From contig JAPKAY010000018.1 of NCBI GenBank assembly GCA_028825045.1, positions 1 to 64,000 on the forward strand: a stretch of DNA of 64,000 nt, written 5' to 3'. This document shows positions 50,896-60,080 of this stretch, piece by piece. A program made the translations under genes and the position numbers. A model generated the notes under the pieces. That model did no database searches, was not told the origin of the DNA, and saw only the letters and a list, made by a program, of their open reading frames with translations. Source of the DNA: Halioglobus sp. (GTDB taxonomy: Bacteria; Pseudomonadota; Gammaproteobacteria; Pseudomonadales; Halieaceae). Within the stretch, counting starts at the first letter, position 1; every line of letters starts with the position of its first letter.

Positions 50896-52287
50896 TCATG
50901 AAAAATCGATGATTACGGACAGACCCTGCTCTTCCCGCCAGCTACCAACTGACAGCGTTGCGCCATGAACAGCTGCAATCCGCTGCACTATGGATAAGCC
51001 CAGCCCAGCCCCGGGACTATTTGTGCCGGGGCTGCGATAAAAACGATCCACCAACTTAGCGCGCTGGTCTGCGGTCATTGAATCGCAGTCATTGGATACA
51101 CAAAATCTTGTGCCACCCAGGTGGGGCTCACATCGAATGACCACCTTGCCCCCCTCGGGGGTGTATCGAAACGCATTGGCTATCAAATTGTTTGCCATTA
51201 TCTTCAGAGAGTCACCCTGCCCTCTCACCAGCCATTGCAGATCTTCCGGGAATTGAATATCAAGCCCATGTTCAAGGGCGGTATGCGCGTGATCAGCCAG
51301 AACGCCCTGCACTAAAGCATGCAAATCAATACGAGTCATTTCCAGCAGCGCATCGTGGGACTCGAGCCTGGCCAGTGTGAGTAGCTGCCGGACTGTATGA
51401 ACTGCCCTGTCCACCCGACTCCCGATGCTTTCGAGCATCCCGGCAATTTCCGGATCACTCACCCCTCGCTGCCGCATCTGCACTTCAGACTTAATAGCGG
51501 TTAATGGTGTTTGCAACTCGTGGGCTGCATTTGCCGTAAAGCGATGTTCATTTTCCAGCGCACCGGAGAGCTGCTGAAGCAAGCGATTCAGGGCATTGAT
51601 CAGAGGCTTTAACTCATCATGAATACCCGTGGTATCGACCGGCTCAAGGGAGGTCGGTGATCGGCTGCCAACTTCAGCCGCCAATTTTGCTATCGGCTTT
51701 AGACCACGGGCCGTACTCCAATAGATACCAAAAATGGTAAGCGGTACGATCAAGACCATGGGATACAGCGCCTTCAATCCAACCTGAATGGCGGCTTGGC
51801 GAACTTCACGTGTGTCCGCCCCAACGGCTACCCACGAGATATTATCGATCTTGCGGTAAAAAATTCTCCAGCGTGTGTTCTGGCCATTCTGCACAATACT
51901 CTCATCAGAAAACCCCTCTGCAGCTGGCGGGTTGAAATCTGGAGCGTTGGCTGTGCGGAATATCAGCATGCGATTGACATTCCATAACATCATGGGGTTT
52001 CCGCGCCAATCCAAGGTTTCAGTGACAGAAAGACTTTTCTGCAGGAGTTCTCCGTCAAATTCGAGGTCCAGGCTGCCTACAAACTGGATGAACTGGCGTG
52101 AGCTGAATTCGACAAAACCAGCCTGCGTTTCAAGCTCCTCGTCCAGAGAGTCAAAGATAACATTGACCGCTGTCCAGGAGGAGAACGCAACAGCGAGAAG
52201 CCAGATCGACAAGTGCACGCAAAGCGCAATTATAATGACACGAAACTTGAGTGTTTCTCTTAACTCTCTGAACTGGTAAAAGTTCAC
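50896..52287 (-). CDS. Sensor histidine kinase, QseC/TctE/PmrB-like
   Basis: 463-residue inner-membrane sensor. TM1 is VIIIALCVHLSIWLLAVAF (about 18-36), then a periplasmic domain of about 130 residues, and TM2 YPMVLIVPLTIFGIYWS (about 175-191). HisKA carries the phospho-accepting His in FTANAAHELQTPLTAIKSE (about residue 255), and the ATPase domain shows NNLIANAFRYTPEGGK (N box) and GAGLGLSIVQRIA (G box). The GTG start overlaps the response-regulator stop (GTGA), so the pair is translated together. The signal is unknown; location next to a TonB receptor suggests an oligosaccharide or metal cue. Confidence 0.92.
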   Translation of the reverse strand: MNFYQFRELRETLKFRVIIIALCVHLSIWLLAVAFSSWTAVNVIFDSLDEELETQAGFVEFSSRQFIQFVGSLDLEFDGELLQKSLSVTETLDWRGNPMMLWNVNRMLIFRTANAPDFNPPAAEGFSDESIVQNGQNTRWRIFYRKIDNISWVAVGADTREVRQAAIQVGLKALYPMVLIVPLTIFGIYWSTARGLKPIAKLAAEVGSRSPTSLEPVDTTGIHDELKPLINALNRLLQQLSGALENEHRFTANAAHELQTPLTAIKSEVQMRQRGVSDPEIAGMLESIGSRVDRAVHTVRQLLTLARLESHDALLEMTRIDLHALVQGVLADHAHTALEHGLDIQFPEDLQWLVRGQGDSLKIMANNLIANAFRYTPEGGKVVIRCEPHLGGTRFCVSNDCDSMTADQRAKLVDRFYRSPGTNSPGAGLGLSIVQRIAAVHGATLSVGSWREEQGLSVIIDFS

Positions 52288-52943
52288 TCCTTAGGTATCC
52301 GGTAGCCAACACCTCGTAGGGTTTCAATGAACTCTTTACCAAGGAATTTTCGCAATCTCGAAATATAGACTTCGATGGTGTTACTTCCGACCTCGTCTTC
52401 CCAGGCATAGAGGCTCTCCTGCAGGCGTGACTTGGAAACGAAGCGCCCGGCACGAGACATCAAAGCCTCCAGCACTGCCATCTCCTTGGCGCTTAGCGAG
52501 ACGATTTCTCCGTCTTTCTGCACTACGTTCTCCTTTGGATCGAACTCGACATCTCCAATACAAAGTGTGGGATTGCTTCGACCTGCACTGCGCCGAACCA
52601 GCGAGCGGATGCGTGCCAGTAGTTCGTCCATTTCAAAGGGCTTGGTTAAGTAGTCATCTGCGCCCAAATCAAAGCCTGCTACTTTATCCCGTACTGAATC
52701 CCTGGCGGTCAACAGGAGAACAGGCGTAGGGTCATCCCGGGATCGGGCCTCCTTCAGAATCTCCATTCCGGATACGTTGGGCAACCCCAGATCCAGCACC
52801 ATTATTTCGTACTCTCCGGCCTTCAGCATAGGCCCCACTTCGGCCCCATCGCGCACCCAATCTACGGCATAGTTTTCCATGCGGAGCGTAGTCTGTAGCG
52901 TCTCCCCGACCTGGTAGTCATCTTCAACCAGCAATAGTCGCAT
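52284..52943 (-). CDS. OmpR/PhoB-family response regulator, PmrA/QseB subgroup
   Basis: 219 residues. Receiver domain with MRLLLVEDD, AVDWVRDG (typical of the QseB/PmrA/TctD subgroup), phospho-acceptor Asp51 in VLDLGLP, Thr in LLTARD and Lys in LTKPFEMDEL. The winged-helix DNA-binding domain begins near 125 and has LSAKEMAVLEALMSR and SNTIEVYISRLRKFLG (recognition region). The ATG at 52943 is used since GGAG lies upstream; a start at 52970 adds nine unlikely residues. This subgroup binds direct repeats with 11-bp period, matching the eleven boxes found in the window, one of which (box 9) faces this operon. Confidence 0.92.
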   Translation of the reverse strand: MRLLLVEDDYQVGETLQTTLRMENYAVDWVRDGAEVGPMLKAGEYEIMVLDLGLPNVSGMEILKEARSRDDPTPVLLLTARDSVRDKVAGFDLGADDYLTKPFEMDELLARIRSLVRRSAGRSNPTLCIGDVEFDPKENVVQKDGEIVSLSAKEMAVLEALMSRAGRFVSKSRLQESLYAWEDEVGSNTIEVYISRLRKFLGKEFIETLRGVGYRIPKE

Positions 52944-53091
52944 ATCACCATCTCCGACACTTAGTTGCATATGAGCACCCTATTTTCGCGCTTTCCAACA
53001 TCAGGTGGCAAGTATCTAGTCAATTTTCAATGCAGATGCCTCATAACAACGGTTCTTTGACAGGCCTATGCGCCAAGAATAGAGTAGATCA

Positions 53092-53108
53092 ATTAATCCA
53101 GCCTGAAG
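53092..53108 (-). promoter_or_regulatory. Direct-repeat box 9, facing the two-component system operon
   Basis: On the minus strand CTTCAGGCTGGATTAAT, half-sites CTTCAG and ATTAAT with 11-bp period, 148 bp before the response-regulator start. Predicts autoregulation. Confidence 0.57.
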
Positions 53109-53128
53109 GTATGAAATCTTTTCTCCAA

Positions 53129-53145
53129 CTTCAGGTTGAATTCAC
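53129..53145 (+). promoter_or_regulatory. Direct-repeat box 10, facing the TonB receptor gene
   Basis: CTTCAGGTTGAATTCAC, half-sites CTTCAG and ATTCAC with 11-bp period, 125 bp before the receptor start. Identical to box 2 in 16 of 17 positions. Confidence 0.6.
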
Positions 53146-53270
53146 CTTGTTGTTGCAGGATTGCTCTCAACATAAATATAAAGTTCACTGCCAGCTGCCA
53201 TACTGGAAGTAAATGCTCCTAGAGTATCGCAAGATCAGAAGGCAGCGGCCCACGAGAGGAAGTTGTAGCC

Positions 53271-55562
53271 ATGCGTCAAAATTCGGTACTGGTAGTTTGC
53301 TTGCTCATTCCCTCGCTCGGCCTGCCGCTGGCGGCAATGGCCCAGTCAAATACTGGCTCATCGCGTGTGCTCGAAGAAGTTGTGGTGACGGCTGAGAAAC
53401 GCAGTGAAAACCTGCAGACCGTGCCGATCTCCATCAGCGTTGCGACGGCCAAAGACATCGCCGATATCAATGCTTTCGACTTCAAGGAGCTACAGAAAAT
53501 CACTCCGGGAGTTGTGTTCGGCGGTGGTGCCGGCTTACAGAGTGCTGCAATCAGCATCCGCGGGGTCGGACCGACATTTTTCGCCTTAGGTACTCCACCC
53601 AATGTGGCGGTGTTCGTTGATCAGTTTGCACAAGCGCAAATAGGCGCCGTTTTTTCCACGCTGGTCGATATTCAGCAGGTAGAATTGCTACGTGGACCTC
53701 AGGGAACGCTATATGGGCGTAACGCCCCAGGTGGTGCCTACAATATAAACACGCGAAACCCGAACTTCGATGGGATCAATGGCTACGTTCAGGGAAGTTA
53801 CAGCCTCTATGATTCTACCGATTTGGCAACGCAGGATGTCAGGGCTGCGGTGAACCTACCACTTTTTGACGATACCCTGGCATGGCGAATCGCAGGTGTC
53901 TATTCAGACTCCGATGGCTTCGTAGACGTGGAAAATTCCGAGTCCTCGATTAATACTACCGGAGGCAAAGACAACAAGGCTGTAAGATCGAAAATGTTAT
54001 GGCAGCCCAGTGATGTGGTCGACCTATTGTGGATCGTGAACTATCAGGATCTGGAGCAAAATCCACCAGGTTTTAATTATGATGGACTGGTACCGGGAAC
54101 AGGCGGCACAGAAGCCTCTCCGGTGCCGGCAATCTACAACGACTTTGATAAACGCGACAGTTATGCCAGCCGGGGAAGTGAGGTCACCGGGAAGATCAAA
54201 GATACCGGCTTGCATCTGACCTGGGATACAAATCTAGGTGCCGTTGACGCTTTGGCTTTTTACCAGGATTTGAATACTTCCTCTGATGAAGATCGCGAGC
54301 CCTACCCTGGAGGAGTCAGTACATTCCAAATCGATGCGGACAGCAATATCACGACTTTCGAACTCCGATTGTCTGATAATGGCGATAAATTTGACTATAT
54401 TGCAGGCCTGTACTATTTCGATACCACGATAAAGACTACAACCTTTGTCATTCAGCAAGGCGTTGATGTAAATGGCGCCGCTGATGGCGATACAGAAGGC
54501 TATGCGGCATTTGGCAATGTTAACTTTCATCTGGCGCCAGAATGGGACTTGTCATTGGGGCTTCGCTACGATGATATCGACGACAGCCTGACAGCCAGCA
54601 CCACATTCACCGGGATTAACGCAGCCCTTGATGATCAAAAACTGGAATTTGACCATGTCTCCTGGAGTGTCAAACTAAGCAACTATATCAGCGAAGACTT
54701 AATGGTCTATTTGTCAGTAGATCATGCTTTCAAGCAAGGGGGCTTTAACGGGCTGGTGGCGGGCGTAGCGGCACTTAGCGATGGGTTTGGGTTTCCAATT
54801 CCACCGGCCGTTGCCCTTGCCGCCGCTGACACGCTAACCTATGAAGAAGAAACTTCTGATGCCATCGAACTGGGAATCAAAGGGACTTTTCTGGATGATC
54901 GATTAAGTCTGGGAGCAGACATATTTTACCAGCGCTACAAGGATCACCAGGTCGCCCAGACCAATCAAGGTGTTGATGCTTTCGGCTTTCTATTCACCTC
55001 TTTCTTCCTTGCTTCGATTGCCAACGCTGAAGAAGTGAATACCCAAGGTATTGAATTCCAAGCCCAGTATCTACTGGGAGAGTATTGGGATGTCGCATTA
55101 CGCACAGCCTACTCTGAGCCAACCGTCGACGAATGGTCTACGCGTTTCTGCCCCTCAGGTGAAAACACGACACCAGACCAAGTTTACTGCCCCCTGGGTG
55201 ACGGCGACGAGCTCAATAATCTGCCCAAGTGGAATTCCAATGTCCAGCTCGGTTACAGCCGCCCACTGCAGGGTGCCTGGGAGCTGTATTCCCGCGCCAG
55301 CTGGACCTGGCAGTCAGCGCCAGCCGGGACTACCATTACCAACGACTTTTCAGAATCCAAAAGCCTGCTGGGCCTAACCCTGGGATTCAAGGAATCTGAT
55401 CTCGGACTGAACATCAAAGCCTGGGTTAAAAATGTGACCGACGAAGACCGCAATATAAACCCCGGAAGAAAGAAAAATGGCGACGACGCCCTGCCCAGTG
55501 CATTCCAGGGCTCCTTTTCACCCGGGCGGGAATTCGGCGTGACCGTGCGGTATGACTTTTAG
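53271..55562 (+). CDS. TonB-dependent outer-membrane receptor
   Basis: 763-residue receptor for active uptake across the outer membrane, here probably of oligosaccharides. Signal peptide LLIPSLGLPLAAMAQ, TonB-box-like LEEVVVTAEKRSENLQ, plug domain (ITPGVVFGGG.., ISIRGVGPTFFALG, VDIQQVELLRGPQGTLYGRNAPGGAYNI with core ELLRGPQGTLYGRN) and a C-terminal beta-barrel ending in REFGVTVRYDF with the terminal Phe needed for barrel assembly. AGAGGA lies about 7 nt before the ATG. Its sequence style fits the proteobacterial receptors near sugar-acid genes. Box 10 lies upstream and a stem-loop downstream. The imported ligand cannot be told from the sequence. Confidence 0.93.
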   Translation: MRQNSVLVVCLLIPSLGLPLAAMAQSNTGSSRVLEEVVVTAEKRSENLQTVPISISVATAKDIADINAFDFKELQKITPGVVFGGGAGLQSAAISIRGVGPTFFALGTPPNVAVFVDQFAQAQIGAVFSTLVDIQQVELLRGPQGTLYGRNAPGGAYNINTRNPNFDGINGYVQGSYSLYDSTDLATQDVRAAVNLPLFDDTLAWRIAGVYSDSDGFVDVENSESSINTTGGKDNKAVRSKMLWQPSDVVDLLWIVNYQDLEQNPPGFNYDGLVPGTGGTEASPVPAIYNDFDKRDSYASRGSEVTGKIKDTGLHLTWDTNLGAVDALAFYQDLNTSSDEDREPYPGGVSTFQIDADSNITTFELRLSDNGDKFDYIAGLYYFDTTIKTTTFVIQQGVDVNGAADGDTEGYAAFGNVNFHLAPEWDLSLGLRYDDIDDSLTASTTFTGINAALDDQKLEFDHVSWSVKLSNYISEDLMVYLSVDHAFKQGGFNGLVAGVAALSDGFGFPIPPAVALAAADTLTYEEETSDAIELGIKGTFLDDRLSLGADIFYQRYKDHQVAQTNQGVDAFGFLFTSFFLASIANAEEVNTQGIEFQAQYLLGEYWDVALRTAYSEPTVDEWSTRFCPSGENTTPDQVYCPLGDGDELNNLPKWNSNVQLGYSRPLQGAWELYSRASWTWQSAPAGTTITNDFSESKSLLGLTLGFKESDLGLNIKAWVKNVTDEDRNINPGRKKNGDDALPSAFQGSFSPGREFGVTVRYDF

Positions 55563-55596
55563 GTAATCTTCCGTTTCGCGGTCAAGCCAGGAAGTG

Positions 55597-55640
55597 CACC
55601 TGTTCCAGGTTAGCTGGATACAGGTGATCTGCAAATTTTT
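55597..55640 (+). terminator. Stem-loop after the TonB receptor gene
   Basis: CACCTGTTCCAG (55597-55608) pairs with CTGGATACAGGTG (55614-55626) through a 5-nt loop with one bulged base, a 12-bp stem. A T-run (ATTTTT) follows about 8 nt later, within 55632-55640. This may act as a terminator or attenuator that lowers transcription into the dehydratase gene 80 bp downstream. The T-run is not directly next to the stem, so it is not a textbook intrinsic terminator. Confidence 0.5.
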
Positions 55641-55707
55641 GTGTGGTGTTTCTCACGCGTCCTGTTTACATTGCTTAACGTCCTAAACCGGTCGGAAATC
55701 TCAAATC

Positions 55708-57519
55708 ATGACCAAGAAAAAAACCACACTCAGAAGCGAACACTGGTTCAACGATCGCACCAAGCCAGACCAGACAGCCCTGCACCTGGAACGCTACCTC
55801 AACTTCGGCCTGACACCCGAAGAATTGCAGTCCGGTAAGCCCATCATCGGTATCGCACAGACCGGCAGTGATCTGGCGCCCTGTAACCGCCATCATCTGG
55901 ACCTCGCGAGCCGAGTAAAAGACGGCATTCGCGAAGTGGGCGGCGTTCCACTGGAATTTCCGGTGCACCCGATATTTGAAAACGGCAAACGCCCAACCGC
56001 CGCTCTGGATCGCAACCTGGCTACGCTTGGCCTCATTGAAGTGCTGTACGGCTATCCGCTGGACGCTGTCGTCCTGACCACCGGTTGTGACAAGACCACG
56101 CCGGCCACACTGATGGCAGCGGCTTGCGTGGATATTCCCACAATCGTCTTGTCCGGCGGCCCCATGCTCAACGGCTGGTCCAACGACCCCAACAACCCAG
56201 ACGTCGAACCAGAGCAGCGTTTGGGCTCGGGCAGCGTCATTTGGGAATGCCGCGAGTTGCTGGCAGCCGGAACCATCGACTATGCCGAGTTTATGCGCAG
56301 GGTATCTGCGTCGGCGCCAAGCGTGGGGCATTGCAATAGTATGGGTACGGCCCTCACCATGAACTCACTGGCTGAGGCACTGGGCATGTCGCTGCCCGGC
56401 TGTGCAGCCATTCCAGCCCCCTACCGTGAACGTGGGCAAATGGCTTACTTTACCGGTCGGCGCATTGTTGAGATGGTCGCCGAAGATCTTAAACCGTCAG
56501 ACATTATGAGCGTCGCGTCATTTCACAATGCAATTGCCGTATGTGCGGCTATTGGCGGCTCCACTAACGCACCCCCGCATCTGCAGGCAATCAGTTACTA
56601 CCTGGAAGGTGTTGACCTGTGTATAGAGGATTGGCAGACCCACGGTGAGCACATTTCACTTCTGGTCAACTGCCAACCAGCCGGTGAGTATCTCGGGGAA
56701 GAATTCCACCGCGCCGGTGGCGTGCCAGCGGTTATGGGCGAGCTCCTGCGGGCCGGCGTCATAGATGGCAACACCATGACGGTGTCGGGCCTTACGACGA
56801 AAAATAACTACGAGAAGTCTCGAAGTGTGAATCCGAAAGTAATATATAGCTACGATTCGCCCCTGAAGACAGAGGCCGGTTTTGCGATCATGAAGGGCAA
56901 TTTGTTTGAATCCGCCGTCATGAAAAAATCGGTTATCGACCAGCCCTTCATCGATACTTACCTCAGTGACCCGGCCAGACCCAACTGCTTCCGTGCGCGC
57001 GCTATTGTCTTTGAAGGCCCTGAAGACTATCACGACAGCATCAACGATCCTGCTCTGGAGGTCGATGAGCACTGTATTTTGGTCATTCGAAATTGTGGCC
57101 CGATCGGCTATCCGGGGTCAGCCGAAGTTGTGAACATGCTGCCCCCGGATTATCTCGTAAAACGCGGTATCACCTGCCTGCCAACCATGGGGGATGGCCG
57201 CCAGAGTGGCACGTCAGCCAGCCCCTCTATTCTCAACATCTCTCCAGAAGCTGCAGTGGGCGGCGGCCTAGCTCTTCTGAAAAACGGAGATTGGCTCAAT
57301 ATTGATCTCAATGGAAATCGCGTGGACGTTGACATCGATGATAGAGAGCTACAAGAACGACGAGAGGGACTACAACAACTCATCACCACAGACCAGACCC
57401 CCTGGCAGGAAATCTATCGCGGTAGCGTCAATCAGTTGCAGGACGGAGCTGTGATTACGACCAAGAAAAAGTACCATCGCCTCAACAAAGTGCATGGCAT
57501 ACCGAGAAACTCCCACTAG
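55708..57519 (+). CDS. Sugar-acid dehydratase of the IlvD/Edd family (xylonate/arabinonate type)
   Basis: 603 residues. The sequence follows the pentonate-dehydratase branch: TALHLERYLNFGLTPEELQSG, IGIAQTGSDLAPCNRHHL with Cys59, TTGCDKTTPATLMAA with Cys127 and SVGHCNSMGTALTMNSLAEALG (core HCNSMGTALTMN) with Cys209 as cluster ligands, and a C-terminal GYPGSAEVVNMLPP. Members dehydrate D-xylonate, L-arabinonate, L-fuconate or related acids to 2-keto-3-deoxy acids. Differs clearly from Edd at 0.7 kb. It precedes a lactonase gene by 25 bp and lies beside a diketo-acid hydrolase and keto-deoxy-acid dehydrogenase, which argues for a non-phosphorylative route. Substrate open. Confidence 0.9.
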   Translation: MTKKKTTLRSEHWFNDRTKPDQTALHLERYLNFGLTPEELQSGKPIIGIAQTGSDLAPCNRHHLDLASRVKDGIREVGGVPLEFPVHPIFENGKRPTAALDRNLATLGLIEVLYGYPLDAVVLTTGCDKTTPATLMAAACVDIPTIVLSGGPMLNGWSNDPNNPDVEPEQRLGSGSVIWECRELLAAGTIDYAEFMRRVSASAPSVGHCNSMGTALTMNSLAEALGMSLPGCAAIPAPYRERGQMAYFTGRRIVEMVAEDLKPSDIMSVASFHNAIAVCAAIGGSTNAPPHLQAISYYLEGVDLCIEDWQTHGEHISLLVNCQPAGEYLGEEFHRAGGVPAVMGELLRAGVIDGNTMTVSGLTTKNNYEKSRSVNPKVIYSYDSPLKTEAGFAIMKGNLFESAVMKKSVIDQPFIDTYLSDPARPNCFRARAIVFEGPEDYHDSINDPALEVDEHCILVIRNCGPIGYPGSAEVVNMLPPDYLVKRGITCLPTMGDGRQSGTSASPSILNISPEAAVGGGLALLKNGDWLNIDLNGNRVDVDIDDRELQERREGLQQLITTDQTPWQEIYRGSVNQLQDGAVITTKKKYHRLNKVHGIPRNSH

Positions 57520-57544
57520 AGCGAGCAGCAAAGAGACCACAATA

Positions 57545-58432
57545 ATGTCTGGATTAACCTGCGTATGGGACGGAAAGGCTGAATTAGGCGAGGGAGTATT
57601 TTGGCATGGGCAGGAGCAAGCAGTATTTTGGGTGGATATCATTCTATCGAACCTGCATCGCCTTGGCGCAGACGGCGCCACGAACAGCTGGCATTTTCCT
57701 GGACAAATTAGCGCCGTAGTACCTTGCGAAAGCGGTGGTTTTTTGGCTACCTTCGAAAACGGTCTGTCACATTTGGATTTGGAAACATCAACAGCCACAC
57801 AGCTAGTAGTGCTAGAGAACGAACTGCCGAACAACCGGTTCAACGATGGCTATAGCGATACACGCGGCCAGTTCTGGTTTGGCAGCATGGATAACAACCA
57901 ACGCGACGTCAGCGGCAGCTTCTATTGCATGGATCGCAATGGCGACGTTGAGCAGGTGATAAGCTTTGGCAAAGTATGCATCACCAACGGACCCACCTTT
58001 AGTACCGATGGGCATTGGACTTTTTTCACCGACTCTGTGAAGAAAAAAGTTTATCGCGCGCCACTAAGTAACGAAGGAAAGGCCGGAGTCCCCGAGCTTT
58101 ATTTGGAGTTCGGTGAGCAAGACGGCTTCCCGGATGGCATGTGCACAGATACCGAAGGTGGCCTGTGGATATGCCACTTCGCTGGCAGCCGGGTTACCCG
58201 TTTTAGTGAAGGCGGAAAAATAGATCAAGTCATTGAGATGCCGGTTCCCAATATCACCAAATGCGCCTTTGGCGGCCCCAACCTGCAAACCCTCTATATT
58301 ATTACCGCAGCGACGGCTCTGGACGAAGTACAACGTAAAGAGTATCCAGAGTCAGGTGGGCTATTTGCGATAGATCTTGACTACCAGGGTGTCGCCAGTA
58401 TGACGGTAGCTCGCCCAAGGGTTACCTTATAG
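57545..58432 (+). CDS. SMP-30/gluconolactonase-family sugar lactonase
   Basis: 295-residue six-bladed propeller that opens aldonolactones. Metal ligands of the family are visible: Glu16 in AELGEGVFW, Asn in PNNRFNDGYSDTRG, Asp in FPDGMCTD, and the propeller strand GQFWFGSMD. The ATG at 57545 is used rather than one at 57494 which overlaps the dehydratase gene. It follows the IlvD/Edd-type dehydratase by 25 bp in the same operon, so it should provide the sugar acid that enzyme consumes. Substrate likely a lactone of the sugar handled by this cluster. Confidence 0.88.
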   Translation: MSGLTCVWDGKAELGEGVFWHGQEQAVFWVDIILSNLHRLGADGATNSWHFPGQISAVVPCESGGFLATFENGLSHLDLETSTATQLVVLENELPNNRFNDGYSDTRGQFWFGSMDNNQRDVSGSFYCMDRNGDVEQVISFGKVCITNGPTFSTDGHWTFFTDSVKKKVYRAPLSNEGKAGVPELYLEFGEQDGFPDGMCTDTEGGLWICHFAGSRVTRFSEGGKIDQVIEMPVPNITKCAFGGPNLQTLYIITAATALDEVQRKEYPESGGLFAIDLDYQGVASMTVARPRVTL

Positions 58433-58475
58433 CTCAGCGTATCAAATCAAAAGTAACTGCTCTTACTTGGCCTTA

Positions 58476-59312
58476 TTACACGACACGCTGGCGTTGCTCA
58501 CCCAGCCCTGTGATAGAAACGGTCATCTCATCCCCCACCTCCAGGTACACCGGCGGGTTCTGACCGAGACCTACTCCTGGCGGCGTCCCGGTGGAAATCA
58601 CATCACCGGACTGCAGGCTCATGAAGCGACTCAGGTAGCTGACGATAAATGCGGGGCTAAAGATCATGGTTTTGGTATTCCCGGCCTGATAACTCTTTCC
58701 GTTAACCTCCAGGTTCATGTTCAGATTTAATACATTGGGGACTTCATCCTGGGTCACTAACCAGGGGCCTGTAGGCCCGAAGGTATCGCAGCCTTTACCT
58801 TTATCCCATTGCCCACCACGTTCCAGCTGAAAATTTCTCTCGGATACATCGTTGACCACACAATAGCCTGCAATATGCTGGTCGGTATCTGACTCAGCAA
58901 TATAGGCCCCTGGCTTGCCAATAACGATACCCAGCTCTACTTCCCAATCTAATTTGGTGCTTCCGCGTGGTTTGATGACGTCATCATTTGGACCACAGAC
59001 CGCGCTGGTCCATTTGTTAAACACGACCGGCTCATCGGGGATAGACATCCCGGATTCCTCTGCATGGTCGGCAAAGTTCAGGCCTATACAAACAAATTTA
59101 CCGATTCCGCCCACGCAGGCGCCGATGCGTTGATCGGACGAAATCACCGGAAGCTGCTGAATATCTATATTTGCAATTTTTTGCAAGCCTTCAGGCCACA
59201 ACACTTCTCCGGCAATATCAGCCACAACAGAAGATAAATCGCGGTACTGCCCGTCATCATCAACAATAGCCGGAATCTCTTGCCCCATGAGGCCAACGCG
59301 TAACAACTTCAT
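58476..59312 (-). CDS. Fumarylacetoacetate-hydrolase-family enzyme (2,4-diketo-3-deoxy acid hydrolase-like)
   Basis: 278 residues. FAH-family C-terminal domain with VCIGLNFADHAEESGM, the metal-binding DWEVELGIVIGKPG, GYCVVNDVSERNFQ, GKGCDTFGPTGPWLVT and STGTPPGVGLGQNPPVYL. This wording matches enzymes that cleave 2,4-diketo-3-deoxy-fuconate or -rhamnonate into pyruvate plus lactate. GGAG lies 7 nt before the ATG. Next to the SDR gene that resembles 2-keto-3-deoxy-L-fuconate 4-dehydrogenase, which would supply its substrate. Alternatives: acylpyruvase or ureidoglycolate-lyase-like activity. Confidence 0.88.
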   Translation of the reverse strand: MKLLRVGLMGQEIPAIVDDDGQYRDLSSVVADIAGEVLWPEGLQKIANIDIQQLPVISSDQRIGACVGGIGKFVCIGLNFADHAEESGMSIPDEPVVFNKWTSAVCGPNDDVIKPRGSTKLDWEVELGIVIGKPGAYIAESDTDQHIAGYCVVNDVSERNFQLERGGQWDKGKGCDTFGPTGPWLVTQDEVPNVLNLNMNLEVNGKSYQAGNTKTMIFSPAFIVSYLSRFMSLQSGDVISTGTPPGVGLGQNPPVYLEVGDEMTVSITGLGEQRQRVV

Positions 59313-59339
59313 TTGCCTACTCCAACCTCAGCCATGGCC

Positions 59340-60080
59340 TTAGATACTCCAACCACCGTCGACACATACTTCCGTACCAGTCATAAAGCCCGCCTCGTCA
59401 CTGGCCAGGGTTATCGCGATTGCCGCGATTTCATCTACTGTGCCTAGCCGCTTCATCGGTTGGCGATTGATGAAGGCCTCTCTGGCTTCTTCATAATTTC
59501 CCGTTTCATGCAAACGCTCCTGCAGAGAGGGCGAATCGATCGTACCCGGGCAAATAGCATTGCAACGTATTCCCTGCTCGATGTAATCGATGGCAACTGA
59601 CTTGGTAATACCCAGTACGGCGCCTTTACTGGCGCCATAGGCAAAGCGGTTCACAGCACCATGCAAACTGGAAACAATAGAAGCAATATTGACGATTGCT
59701 CCAGTCTCCTGTCGCAACATACCGGGCAAGAACGCAGCGATTGTATGATAGATCGCAGTCGCGTTAACCGCCATCGTTAACTCCCAATCGTCATCAGTGC
59801 AATCCAGAACAGTGCCATTTCTTACCACACCGCTACAATTTACCAACACATTCACTGAATCAAATTTCGCAGCACAAGCTTCGATGCCTGAACCATCAGT
59901 CACATCGAGCTGGATGATCTCTACACCCAAATCCGCCGCAACCTGCTCCAGGGCCGTAGCGTTAATATCGGATGCAATGACCCGCGCTCCCTCTCTAAGG
60001 AATGCCCTGGTTATCGCAAGACCAATGCCCTGCCCGGCACCTGTGACAAAGGCAGTTTTACCTGTCAATCGACCACTCAT
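59340..60080 (-). CDS. SDR, 2-keto-3-deoxy-L-fuconate/-rhamnonate 4-dehydrogenase-like
   Basis: 246-residue SDR of the BDH2/ketodeoxyfuconate-dehydrogenase type. Motifs: FVTGAGQGIGLAIT, VLVNCSGVVRNGTVLDCTDDDWE (core NCSGVVRNGTVLDC), NIASIVSSLHGAVNRFAYGASK with the Tyr-Lys pair, RCNAICPGTIDSPSLQERL and GTEVCVDGGWSI. The CPGTIDSPSLQER and DGGWS signatures are shared with characterised ketodeoxyfuconate dehydrogenases. It would oxidise the 2-keto-3-deoxy acid at C4 for the downstream diketo-hydrolase (28 bp later). Divergent from GalM. Specificity for a deoxyhexonate or pentonate version cannot be settled by eye. Confidence 0.87.
   Translation of the reverse strand: MSGRLTGKTAFVTGAGQGIGLAITRAFLREGARVIASDINATALEQVAADLGVEIIQLDVTDGSGIEACAAKFDSVNVLVNCSGVVRNGTVLDCTDDDWELTMAVNATAIYHTIAAFLPGMLRQETGAIVNIASIVSSLHGAVNRFAYGASKGAVLGITKSVAIDYIEQGIRCNAICPGTIDSPSLQERLHETGNYEEAREAFINRQPMKRLGTVDEIAAIAITLASDEAGFMTGTEVCVDGGWSI

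Larger units (their letters stand above)
52944..53270. promoter_or_regulatory. Divergent control region between response regulator and TonB receptor
   Basis: 327 bp without a gene. It contains box 9 facing left and box 10 facing right, 20 bp apart, and AT-rich stretches suitable for two promoters. The arrangement predicts that the regulator controls itself and the receptor together. Confidence 0.6.

Noticed and set aside
55675..56331. Minus-strand open frame of about 218 codons at the IlvD/Edd-type gene
   Set aside because: Antisense to a clear dehydratase with all cluster cysteines; no family resemblance.
58440..58475. Short AAGTAA/TTACTT stem between the lactonase and FAH genes
   Set aside because: A six-pair AT-only stem is not convincing.
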